Origin: an uncultured Gemmatimonadota bacterium
GTDB taxonomy: Bacteria; Gemmatimonadota; Gemmatimonadetes; Gemmatimonadales; GWC2-71-9
Assembly: GCA_946480845.1 (NCBI GenBank)
Contig: CAMLLJ010000044.1
Coordinates: 1 to 14,383, forward strand
Length of the DNA: 14,383 nt
Direction of reading: 5' to 3'
The notes beneath the pieces were generated by a model. That model had not been told where the DNA came from, searched no databases, and was given only the letters and a program-made list of their open reading frames with translations. Made by a program: the position numbers and the translations under genes. This document shows, one piece after another, positions 7,405 to 13,403 of the stretch (positions within the stretch are counted from its first letter, which is position 1; each line of letters opens with the position of its first letter).

Positions 7405-8583
7405 GTGAAACTCGCCCACATCGCCGATCCCCACCTGGGCATCCGGCAATACCACCGTCAGACGCCATCCGGCATCAACCAGCGCGAAGCCGACGTCGGG
7501 AACGCCTTCCGGGCCGCGATCGATGGGGTGATCGCCGCGCGGCCGGACGCCGTCGTCATCGCGGGCGACCTCTTCCACTCCGTCCGTCCCACCAACGCCG
7601 CCATCGTCTTCGCCTTCCGCCAGTTCCAGCGGCTGCGCGAGGCGCTGCCCGACGCGCCGGTCGTCCTGATCGCCGGGAACCACGACACACCGCGCTCGGC
7701 GGAGACCGGGACCATCCTGCGGCTCTTCGAGGAGCTGCGCATCGACGTCGCCGCCGAGGACGCCAGGCGCTTCACCTACCCGGCACTCGACCTCAGCATC
7801 TTTGCCGTTCCGCACCAGGCGCTCGTCCGGGCGGATCGGCCGGCGCTGCGGCCCGACGGCCCCGAGCGGAACCAGGTGCTGGTCATCCACGGCGAGTTCG
7901 AGGGCGTCATCCTGGGCGACCGCGATTTCGCCGAGTACGGCGGCGCACAGGTCACCGCGGCGGACCTCGGCGCCGCCGAGTGGACCTACGTCGCCTTTGG
8001 CCACTACCACGTGCAGCGCCGCGTCGCGGCGCGCGCCTGGTATGCCGGCGCACTCGAGTACGTGAGCACCAACGTCTGGGGCGAGCTCCGGGAGGAGGCG
8101 GACCACGGGATCCGCGGCAAGGGCTGGCTCCTCGCGGACCTTGCGACCGGGGAGGTCGAGCCGCACGCGGTGGGGACGACTCGGCAGTTCGTCGACCTGC
8201 CCGCGATCGAGTGGGCCTCGCAGTCGGCGGCCGAGCTGAACGCGGAGATCGCGGCGCGGGTGGCGTCCATCGACGGCGGCCTCGCCGACAAGGTCGTCCG
8301 TCTCGTGGTCTACGACGTGCCGCGCCATGTCTCGCGCGAGCTGGACTACACCGCGATCCGGGCGTTCAAGGCGGAGGCGCTGCACTTCCACCTCGACACC
8401 CGCCGGCCCGAGGTGCGGCGCGAAACCGGCACGGGCGCGCCCGGGCGCCGGCGCACCCTCCCCGAGATCGTGCGCGACTACCTGGCCCGGCGCCCGCTGC
8501 CGGCCGAGCTCGACCGGGAGCGCTTCGTGGCGCTCGGCGCCGACGTGATGGCCGCGGTGGACCGCGAGCTGTCGGGACTCTGA
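7405..8583 (+). CDS. sbcD: Mre11/SbcD-type DNA exonuclease subunit
   Basis: Protein of 392 residues from GTG at 7405, the only start close to the preceding stop and giving the typical N-terminus VKLAHIADPHLG. All calcineurin-like phosphoesterase motifs are present: D8/H10 (DPHLG), D55 (GDLFH), N92/H93 (GNHD), H162 (HGE) and H200/H202 (GHYH), which together bind two manganese ions. A C-terminal capping region of about 150 residues follows. The protein would act with the Rad50/SbcC product to trim DNA double-strand ends and open hairpins. Its stop TGA shares one base with the ATG of the Rad50 gene (TGATG), the usual tight coupling of this pair. The family assignment is secure; calling it SbcD rather than archaeal-type Mre11 is convention. 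Confidence 0.95.
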   Translation: MKLAHIADPHLGIRQYHRQTPSGINQREADVGNAFRAAIDGVIAARPDAVVIAGDLFHSVRPTNAAIVFAFRQFQRLREALPDAPVVLIAGNHDTPRSAETGTILRLFEELRIDVAAEDARRFTYPALDLSIFAVPHQALVRADRPALRPDGPERNQVLVIHGEFEGVILGDRDFAEYGGAQVTAADLGAAEWTYVAFGHYHVQRRVAARAWYAGALEYVSTNVWGELREEADHGIRGKGWLLADLATGEVEPHAVGTTRQFVDLPAIEWASQSAAELNAEIAARVASIDGGLADKVVRLVVYDVPRHVSRELDYTAIRAFKAEALHFHLDTRRPEVRRETGTGAPGRRRTLPEIVRDYLARRPLPAELDRERFVALGADVMAAVDRELSGL

Positions 8584-11000
8584 TGCACATCAACCGGCTC
8601 CGGCTCGTCAACTTCCGCCAGCACGAGTGCACCGAGCTCGAGCTGGGGGCGGGGCTCACCGGCATCATCGGCCCCAACGGCGCCGGGAAGACGACGCTGC
8701 TCGAGGCGATCGCCTGGGTGATGTACGGCATGAAGGCGGCGCGCGGGAGCCGGGAGTCGATCCGCCGCCGCGGCGCGCCGCCGCGCTCGCGCGTCGAGGT
8801 CGAGATGGAGTTCACGCTGGGGCCGCACCACTATCGCGTGACCCGCGGCCTCAGCTCGGCGGAGCTCTACCAGGACGGCGCGGCGGCGCCCATCGCCAAC
8901 AGCCTCGACTCGGTGAGCGAGCGCATCACCCGGCTCCTCGGGATGACGCGCGAGGAATTCTTCAACACCTACTTCACCGGCCAGAAGGAGCTCGCGGTGA
9001 TGGCGTCGATGTCGGCGCCGGAGCGGGCGCAGTTCCTTTCGCGGGTGCTCGGCTACGAGCGGATCCGGGCGGCGCAGGATCGGATCAAGGAGCAGCGCAC
9101 CACGCTGCGCGCCCGGCTCGCGGCGCTGCAGGCGGCGCTGCCCGATCCCGCCGAGCTCGACGCGGAAGAGACCCGCGCGCGCGAGCGCGAGCGGATCGCC
9201 CGCGAGGGCGAGGCGCGCGCCGGGACGTCCGCGAAGGCGGCGGAAGCGCGGGAGGCGGAGCTGCGCCCGCGCTGGGAGGCGCTCGAGCGGGGCCGCGAGC
9301 GCTCCGTGGCGCTGGAGAGCGACCGCCGCGTGCTCACCGCGCAGCGCGAGGGGCTCGAGGCCGGCGCGGAGCGCCTGCGCCGCCAGTCCGCGGAGGCCGG
9401 GGCGGCACGGGAGGAGCTGGACCGGCTCGAGCCGTCGCTGGCCGAGCTGGGGCCGCTGCGCGAGCAGGCGGCCCGGCTCGAGACGGAGGCCGCCGCCTTC
9501 CACGCCCAGCGCGCCGCGGTAGGGCAGCTCGCGGAGGTGCGCGCGCGCATGGCGGAGATCGATGCGCGTGCCGCGCAGCTCGCGGCCCCCGAGGCCGTCA
9601 CGGCGGCGCGCCAGCGGACCAGCGAGGTGCGCGCGCGGCTCACCGCGTTCGCGCTCGAGGCCGACGAGCGGCGCACCGCCTGGGTGCGCGACCGCCAGGA
9701 TGCCGAGACCAAGCAGCATGCGCTCCGCGACCAGTACGTCGAGCTGCGCGAGCAGCGGAAGCGGGTCGTCGAGGCGGGCCAGGACGGCGCGTGCCCCACC
9801 TGCGCCCGCCCGCTCGGCGCCGAGTTCGCCAACGTGCTCGGCGTGCTCGACCGGCAGATGGAGGCCGTGGCCGAGAACGGCAAGTACTTCACCCAGCGCG
9901 TGACCCAGCTCGAGGCGGAGCCGCCGGAGCTGGAAGGGGTGGAAACGAAGCGGGTGCGCGCCGAGCAGGAGCTGGCGGACGTCGTCGCGGCGCAGGGGCG
10001 CGCGGAGGCCGAGGCCACCGAACGGCAGGCGCTCGGCGACGAGCGGCGGCGGCTCGAGGCGCGGGCCAGGACGCTCGAGGCGACGGCCGGGGCGGTCGCC
10101 GCGGCCTACGATGCGGAGCGCCATGCGCTGGTGCGGCGGCGGATCGCCGAGCTGGAGCCGCTGGCGCTCAAGGCCGAGCGGCTCCGCGATGCGGCGGCGC
10201 GGTCGGGGGGACTTCGCGAGGAGCTCGCCCAGCTCGAGGCGTCGGGCCGGGAACTCGCCGGCAAGCTCGCCGCCCTCGCGCGGCAGGTGGCCGAGCTGGC
10301 GTTCAGCGAGCCCGCCTACCTGGCGCTCCGCCAGGAGATGCAGGGCGCCGAGCGCGATCACCGCTCCGCCGAGGTGACGCTGGTGCGGGCCCGGAGCGAG
10401 CGCGAGTCGGCGGTCGAATCGCTGGAGACGCTCATGCGCCGGCGCGAGGAGGTGGCCGCCCGGAGGCGCGAGGCGCGTGACGTCGGGGCCGACCTGGCCC
10501 TGCACCAGGAGCTCGACCGCGCGCTCACCGACCTCCGCACCGACCTCAACCAGGCGCTGCGCCCCGAGCTGTCCGAGCTGGCCTCGTCGTTCGTGCGCGA
10601 CCTCACCAACGCGCGGTACACCGAGCTGGAGCTGGACGAGGACTACATGGCCACCCTGCTCGACGAGGGGGACCCCAAGGCCGTCATCTCCGGCGGCGAG
10701 GAGGACATCGCCAACCTGGCGCTGCGCCTCGCCATCAGCCAGATGATCGCGGAGCGGGCGGGCCAGCCGCTCTCCCTGCTGGTCCTCGACGAGATCTTCG
10801 GCTCGCTCGACGAGGAGCGCCGCGCCTCGGTGGTCGAGCTGCTGCGCGGCCTCGCGGACCGGTTCCCGCAGGTCATCCTCATCACCCACATCGACAGCGT
10901 GCGGGACGGCTTCGACCGCGTGATCCGGGTGGGATACGACGCCGGCCGCGGCGTGGCCGTGGTGCGCGACGAACCGGCGGGAGCCGGCGTTGCGGCCTGA
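8583..11000 (+). CDS. sbcC: Rad50/SbcC-type SMC-family ATPase
   Basis: Protein of 805 residues. Walker A GPNGAGKTT spans 30-38, the Q-loop glutamine is in FTGQKEL (Q134), and a long Arg/Glu/Ala-rich coiled coil spans roughly 150-660. The zinc hook CPTC sits at 404-407, near the middle, as expected for an antiparallel coil. The ABC signature ISGGEED (S703-E706), Walker B LLVLDE with D736/E737 and D-loop SLDEE follow, and the H-loop is ITHID (H769). Two subunits would join through zinc hooks and clamp DNA with the Mre11/SbcD nuclease. At 805 residues it is shorter than E. coli SbcC (over 1000), mainly through a shorter coil. The start overlaps the sbcD stop by one base, and the stop overlaps the next gene by 11 nt. 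Confidence 0.95.
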   Translation: MHINRLRLVNFRQHECTELELGAGLTGIIGPNGAGKTTLLEAIAWVMYGMKAARGSRESIRRRGAPPRSRVEVEMEFTLGPHHYRVTRGLSSAELYQDGAAAPIANSLDSVSERITRLLGMTREEFFNTYFTGQKELAVMASMSAPERAQFLSRVLGYERIRAAQDRIKEQRTTLRARLAALQAALPDPAELDAEETRARERERIAREGEARAGTSAKAAEAREAELRPRWEALERGRERSVALESDRRVLTAQREGLEAGAERLRRQSAEAGAAREELDRLEPSLAELGPLREQAARLETEAAAFHAQRAAVGQLAEVRARMAEIDARAAQLAAPEAVTAARQRTSEVRARLTAFALEADERRTAWVRDRQDAETKQHALRDQYVELREQRKRVVEAGQDGACPTCARPLGAEFANVLGVLDRQMEAVAENGKYFTQRVTQLEAEPPELEGVETKRVRAEQELADVVAAQGRAEAEATERQALGDERRRLEARARTLEATAGAVAAAYDAERHALVRRRIAELEPLALKAERLRDAAARSGGLREELAQLEASGRELAGKLAALARQVAELAFSEPAYLALRQEMQGAERDHRSAEVTLVRARSERESAVESLETLMRRREEVAARRREARDVGADLALHQELDRALTDLRTDLNQALRPELSELASSFVRDLTNARYTELELDEDYMATLLDEGDPKAVISGGEEDIANLALRLAISQMIAERAGQPLSLLVLDEIFGSLDEERRASVVELLRGLADRFPQVILITHIDSVRDGFDRVIRVGYDAGRGVAVVRDEPAGAGVAA

Positions 11001-11937
11001 CCGCGGCGTGCAGGGGCCGGAGCGCCCGTCGCTGCACGACGTGGACGCGCTCAACCGCGTCTTCTCCGAGGCGTTCACCGATCGCTACGCCCGCGACGGG
11101 CTCACCGGGGTGCGCGTACCGCACCTCAACCCCGCCGTCTGGCGCTACGCCATCGAGGATGCCGGCGAAGGCGCCATGGTCTGGCGTGACGGGGAGGGCG
11201 CGGTCGCCGGGTTCAACATGCTGCACCGGTCGGGCACCGAGGGGTGGATGGGCCCCCTCGCCGTGCGGCCCGACCTGCAGGGCGAGGGGCTGGGTGGGCT
11301 GATGGTGCGGAGCGGCATCGCCTGGCTGCACGAGCAGGGCGCCCGCACCATCGGGCTGGAGACCATGCCGCGCACGGTGGAGAACATCGGCTTCTACAGC
11401 CGGATCGGCTTCATACCGGGCCCGCTCACGGTCACCGTGGTCCGCGACCTGGGGCGCCGGGGTGAGGCGGCGGGGCCGACGCTATCCGAAGGGCCGGTGG
11501 GACGCCGGCTGGCGGAGTGCCGCGCGCTCACCGAGCGGATCCTGCCCGGCGTGGACTACACCCGCGAGCTGCAGCTCACCCTCGAGCTGGGCCTGGGTGA
11601 CACCGCGCTCGTGCTCCGCCGCGGGGCCGTCGCCGGGTTCGCCCTCTGGCACTCGGTGCCGCTCGCCGCCGCCCGGCCCAAGGACGAGGTGCGCGTGCTC
11701 AAGCTGGTGGCGGAGGACCTCGAGATTTTCGGCAAGGTGATCGACGCCGTGCAGGCGGCCGCGGACGCCGAGCAGGTGCGCCGGGTCACGGTGCGCTGCC
11801 AGACGGCGCAGGCGGAGGCGTATCTCCACCTGATCGGGCAGGGCTACCGGGTGCACTGGACCGACCTGCGGATGACGCTGCGCGGGCGGGGCGAGGCGGT
11901 GCCGAACGGCGTGGTGATGTCGAACTGGGAAATCTGA
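10990..11937 (+). CDS. GNAT-family N-acetyltransferase with two GNAT-like halves
   Basis: Protein of 315 residues read from TTG at 10990, which has GGGAG about 6-7 nt upstream inside the rad50 end; an in-frame GTG at 11008 has no visible ribosome binding site. The N-terminal half carries the acetyl-CoA loop RPDLQGEGLG (Q97-G102, the Q-x-x-G-x-G motif), followed by the helix LMVRSGIAWLHEQGA and a FYSRIGF segment typical of GNAT motif B. The second half (about 185-300) repeats the general pattern (GDTALVLRRGAVAGFALW, then RRVTVRC and YLHLIGQGYRV) without a clear acetyl-CoA loop, so it may be a non-catalytic GNAT fold. The substrate is unknown. It ends the kinase-Mre11-Rad50 run, tail to tail with a small minus-strand gene 2 nt away. 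Confidence 0.82.
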   Translation: MRPDRGVQGPERPSLHDVDALNRVFSEAFTDRYARDGLTGVRVPHLNPAVWRYAIEDAGEGAMVWRDGEGAVAGFNMLHRSGTEGWMGPLAVRPDLQGEGLGGLMVRSGIAWLHEQGARTIGLETMPRTVENIGFYSRIGFIPGPLTVTVVRDLGRRGEAAGPTLSEGPVGRRLAECRALTERILPGVDYTRELQLTLELGLGDTALVLRRGAVAGFALWHSVPLAAARPKDEVRVLKLVAEDLEIFGKVIDAVQAAADAEQVRRVTVRCQTAQAEAYLHLIGQGYRVHWTDLRMTLRGRGEAVPNGVVMSNWEI

Positions 11938-11939
11938 CG

Positions 11940-12086
11940 TCAGCGCGTCGCTCCCCACCAGCGCACCAGCAGCGTCGCGCCCGCAGCGTAGAGCAGGTGC
12001 ACGGCCCCGATGCCCACGGGCACCAGGAAACCGAAGACGATCCAGCCCAGCAGGCAGAGCACCGCGAGGACCAGCGTGACCGGCAT
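11940..12086 (-). CDS. Small membrane protein, 48 residues
   Basis: ATG at 12086 is preceded on the minus strand by GGGAG with 6-nt spacing, and TGA is at 11942-11940. The peptide is very hydrophobic: residues 4-27 (TLVLAVLCLLGWIVFGFLVP and on) form one membrane segment and 28-41 a second shorter one, ending in RWWGATR, a positive tail likely on the cytoplasmic side. Codon use is GC-rich at third positions like its neighbours. It fills the space between the convergent acetyltransferase stop and the 6S RNA promoter, and is divergent from the RNA. No family is recognised. The frame stays open upstream of the ATG, but no start codon there is obvious. Confidence 0.62.
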   Translation of the reverse strand: MPVTLVLAVLCLLGWIVFGFLVPVGIGAVHLLYAAGATLLVRWWGATR

Positions 12087-12104
12087 GAGGCGCTCCCGGA
12101 AGTG

Positions 12105-12133
12105 TTGACGGCTCGAGTACCGATCCCTAGTTT
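12105..12133 (+). promoter_or_regulatory. Sigma70-like promoter of the 6S RNA
   Basis: TTGACG (12105-12110) matches the -35 consensus at five of six positions. Exactly 17 nt later comes TAGTTT (12128-12133), with TATAC directly after it. Transcription should begin near 12140, at the foot of the closing stem of the RNA. This is the best promoter in the window, as expected for an abundant housekeeping RNA. Confidence 0.72.
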
Positions 12134-12136
12134 ATA
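12131..12136 (-). promoter_or_regulatory. Candidate opposing -10 TATAAA for the small membrane protein gene
   Basis: Read on the minus strand the same AT-rich patch gives TATAAA, five of six to the -10 consensus, 45 nt before the ATG at 12086. No convincing -35 lies 17 bp further upstream. It overlaps the -10 of the 6S promoter on the other strand, so the patch could fire in both directions. Confidence 0.3.
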
Positions 12137-12139
12137 CCC

Positions 12140-12305
12140 GTCGAACGACGACGGGGAGCCACGTTACTGAGCCGATAAGTCCGGTGACGGGCCCAGATAC
12201 CGAGGCCGATGCCACGCCCCTCGCATGCGAGGGGAAGACAGACGTCACGGCGAGGGTGCCAAGCGTTTCCATTGGGCTTCAGTAATCCTCTCCGTCGCCG
12301 TTCCT
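12140..12305 (+). ncRNA. ssrS: 6S RNA, regulator of housekeeping RNA polymerase
   Basis: About 165 nt between a good promoter and a terminator-like hairpin, with no credible protein frame. The ends form a long closing stem: 12144-12158 pairs with 12288-12302 over 15 positions with one mismatch and one G-U. The next 5' segment contains CTGAGCCGATA (12167-12177), which is identical to E. coli 6S RNA at the 5' side of its central bubble, where RNA polymerase starts product-RNA synthesis. The opposite strand has TTGGGCTTCAGTAATCC (12272-12288), comparable to the 3' side of the bubble. The apical part includes a perfect palindrome (12217-12234) and a GUGA-capped hairpin (12179-12192). Known role: it mimics an open promoter, binds the sigma70-type holoenzyme in stationary phase, and is released by product-RNA synthesis. 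Ends are approximate to about 5 nt. A covariance search would settle it. Confidence 0.75.
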
Positions 12306-12311
12306 CTGCTG

Positions 12312-12346
12312 CGCGCCGGTCCCACAGGGCCGGCGCGTTTGCGTTT
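12312..12346 (+). terminator. Intrinsic-type terminator after the 6S RNA
   Basis: CGCGCCGG (12312-12319) pairs perfectly with CCGGCGCG (12330-12337). The stem extends inward by CCC/GGG past a bulged T, leaving an ACA loop. It is followed by TTTGCGTTT, an interrupted T-tract as often seen in very GC-rich genomes. The primary transcript would then be about 205 nt, trimmed to the stem at about 12305. It may be leaky and let some transcription reach the pterin genes. Confidence 0.6.
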
Positions 12347-12393
12347 GCGGGCGAGTCACCCATCTTCCACAGGGTCATCTCCCGGGGAGCCGC

Positions 12394-12807
12394 ATGCCGC
12401 GAAGTGCCGTCACGCGGCGCGTGCATTTCAACGCCGCGCACCGCCTCCACAATCCCGACCGCCCCGACGACTGGAACCGGGCCACCTTCGGCGCCTGCAA
12501 CAATCCGAGCTTCCACGGGCACAACTACGAGCTCGACGTGACGGTCGAGGGGGACATCGACCCGGACACCGGCTATGTCATGGACCTGGGGCGGCTGAAC
12601 GAGCTGGTGGAGGAGCGGCTGCTCAGGCGGCTCGATCACCGGAACCTCAACGTGGACGTCGAGTGGTTCAGCGCCCTGATCCCGACCGCGGAGAACATCG
12701 CGCTGGTCTGCTGGCGGGAGCTGGCCCCGGCGCTGCCCGCCGGCCTCACCCTTCGCCTGCGTCTCTGGGAGACGCCCAGGAACTATGTCGAGTACGCGGG
12801 TGACTGA
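12394..12807 (+). CDS. 6-pyruvoyl-tetrahydropterin synthase / QueD superfamily enzyme
   Basis: Protein of 137 residues, normal for the family. Zinc ligands are H16 (FNAAHRL), H41 and H43 (FHGHNY); the catalytic Cys is C35 in FGACNNP; the Asp-His pair is D81-H82 (LDHRNL); the pterin-anchoring Glu is E126 ([10 protein letters not shown]). The spacing C-x5-HGH with CNNP is that of animal 6-pyruvoyl-tetrahydropterin synthase, whereas E. coli QueD has C-x3-HGH. It would therefore be expected to convert 7,8-dihydroneopterin triphosphate to 6-pyruvoyl-tetrahydropterin, or in the QueD reaction to 6-carboxy-tetrahydropterin for queuosine; sequence favours the first but does not prove it. GGGGAG lies 4-5 nt before the ATG. 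folE starts inside its last codons, so substrate supply and use are translationally coupled. Confidence 0.9.
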   Translation: MPRSAVTRRVHFNAAHRLHNPDRPDDWNRATFGACNNPSFHGHNYELDVTVEGDIDPDTGYVMDLGRLNELVEERLLRRLDHRNLNVDVEWFSALIPTAENIALVCWRELAPALPAGLTLRLRLWETPRNYVEYAGD

Positions 12808-13399
12808 AGGGCCCATCGGCGTCCGCCAGCCCGAGGACTACCGGCTCGGCCGCGAGATCCGGCGCATCCTCGAGGAGATCGGCGAGGACCCGGACCGGGA
12901 AGGACTGCTCCGCACGCCGCAGCGCGTCGAGACGTCGCTGCGCTGGCTCACTCGGGGCTACGGCATGACGGTGGAGGACGCAGTCGGCAACGCCGTCTTC
13001 GAGGAATCGCACCAGAGCATGATCCTGGTCCGCGACATCGAGCTGTACTCCCTCTGCGAGCACCACCTGCTCCCGTTCTTCGGCCGGGCGCACGTGGCCT
13101 ACATCCCGGACGGGCGCATCGTCGGGCTCTCCAAGCTGCCGCGGATTGTGGAGATCTTCGCGCGCCGGCTCCAGGTCCAGGAGCGGCTCACCGACCAGAT
13201 CGCCGATGCCGTCATGGAAGTCCTGCAGCCGACCGGCGTGGGCGTGGTCATCGACGCCGCCCACTTCTGCATGATGATGCGCGGCGTGGAGAAGCAGAAC
13301 TCGCGCACCGTCACCAGCGCGCTGCGCGGCGTCTTCCGCGACGACCCCAAGACGCGCGACGAGTTCCTGCGCCTCGCCCACCGCAGCAGCGCGGACTGA
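12785..13399 (+). CDS. folE: GTP cyclohydrolase I (type IA)
   Basis: Protein of 204 residues catalysing GTP to 7,8-dihydroneopterin triphosphate plus formate, the first step of folate and tetrahydropterin synthesis. Zinc ligands are C91 and H94 in [10 protein letters not shown] and C162 in [10 protein letters not shown]93 and H160 match the catalytic histidines of E. coli FolE (H112 and H179). [12 protein letters not shown] (37-48) and [10 protein letters not shown] (114-123) are family signatures, and all zinc residues are present, so this is the zinc-dependent IA form and not FolE2. ATG at 12785 has AGGA 3 nt upstream and overlaps the preceding gene by 23 nt; an in-frame GTG at 12800 is an alternative. 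The product feeds the enzyme encoded just upstream. Confidence 0.96.
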   Translation: MSSTRVTEGPIGVRQPEDYRLGREIRRILEEIGEDPDREGLLRTPQRVETSLRWLTRGYGMTVEDAVGNAVFEESHQSMILVRDIELYSLCEHHLLPFFGRAHVAYIPDGRIVGLSKLPRIVEIFARRLQVQERLTDQIADAVMEVLQPTGVGVVIDAAHFCMMMRGVEKQNSRTVTSALRGVFRDDPKTRDEFLRLAHRSSAD

Positions 13400-13403
13400 G
13401 CCG

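Noticed and set aside
4901..7468. Minus-strand open frame of 855 codons over the kinase gene
   Set aside because: Antisense to a complete hybrid kinase; low-complexity product, no recognisable domain.
8478..11078. Minus-strand open frame of 866 codons over Rad50/SbcC
   Set aside because: Antisense mirror of a coiled-coil gene; Leu/Arg/Gly/Ala repeats come from reversed Glu/Arg/Ala codons.
1293..11937. Phage-defence island (HerA with a SIR2 or DUF4297 partner)
   Set aside because: No SIR2, DUF4297 or other known effector is present, and composition and codon use do not differ from the neighbours.
12140..12393. Riboswitch (THF, cobalamin or preQ1) upstream of the pterin genes
   Set aside because: None of the conserved cores I know for these classes was found, and the 6S-like stem plus CTGAGCCGATA block explain the region better.
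12209..12541. Plus-strand open frames covering the 6S RNA and the pterin gene start, and a 229-codon minus frame at 12127-12816
   Set aside because: They cross the terminator hairpin and the real PTPS frame, have no ribosome binding site, and have no protein pattern.
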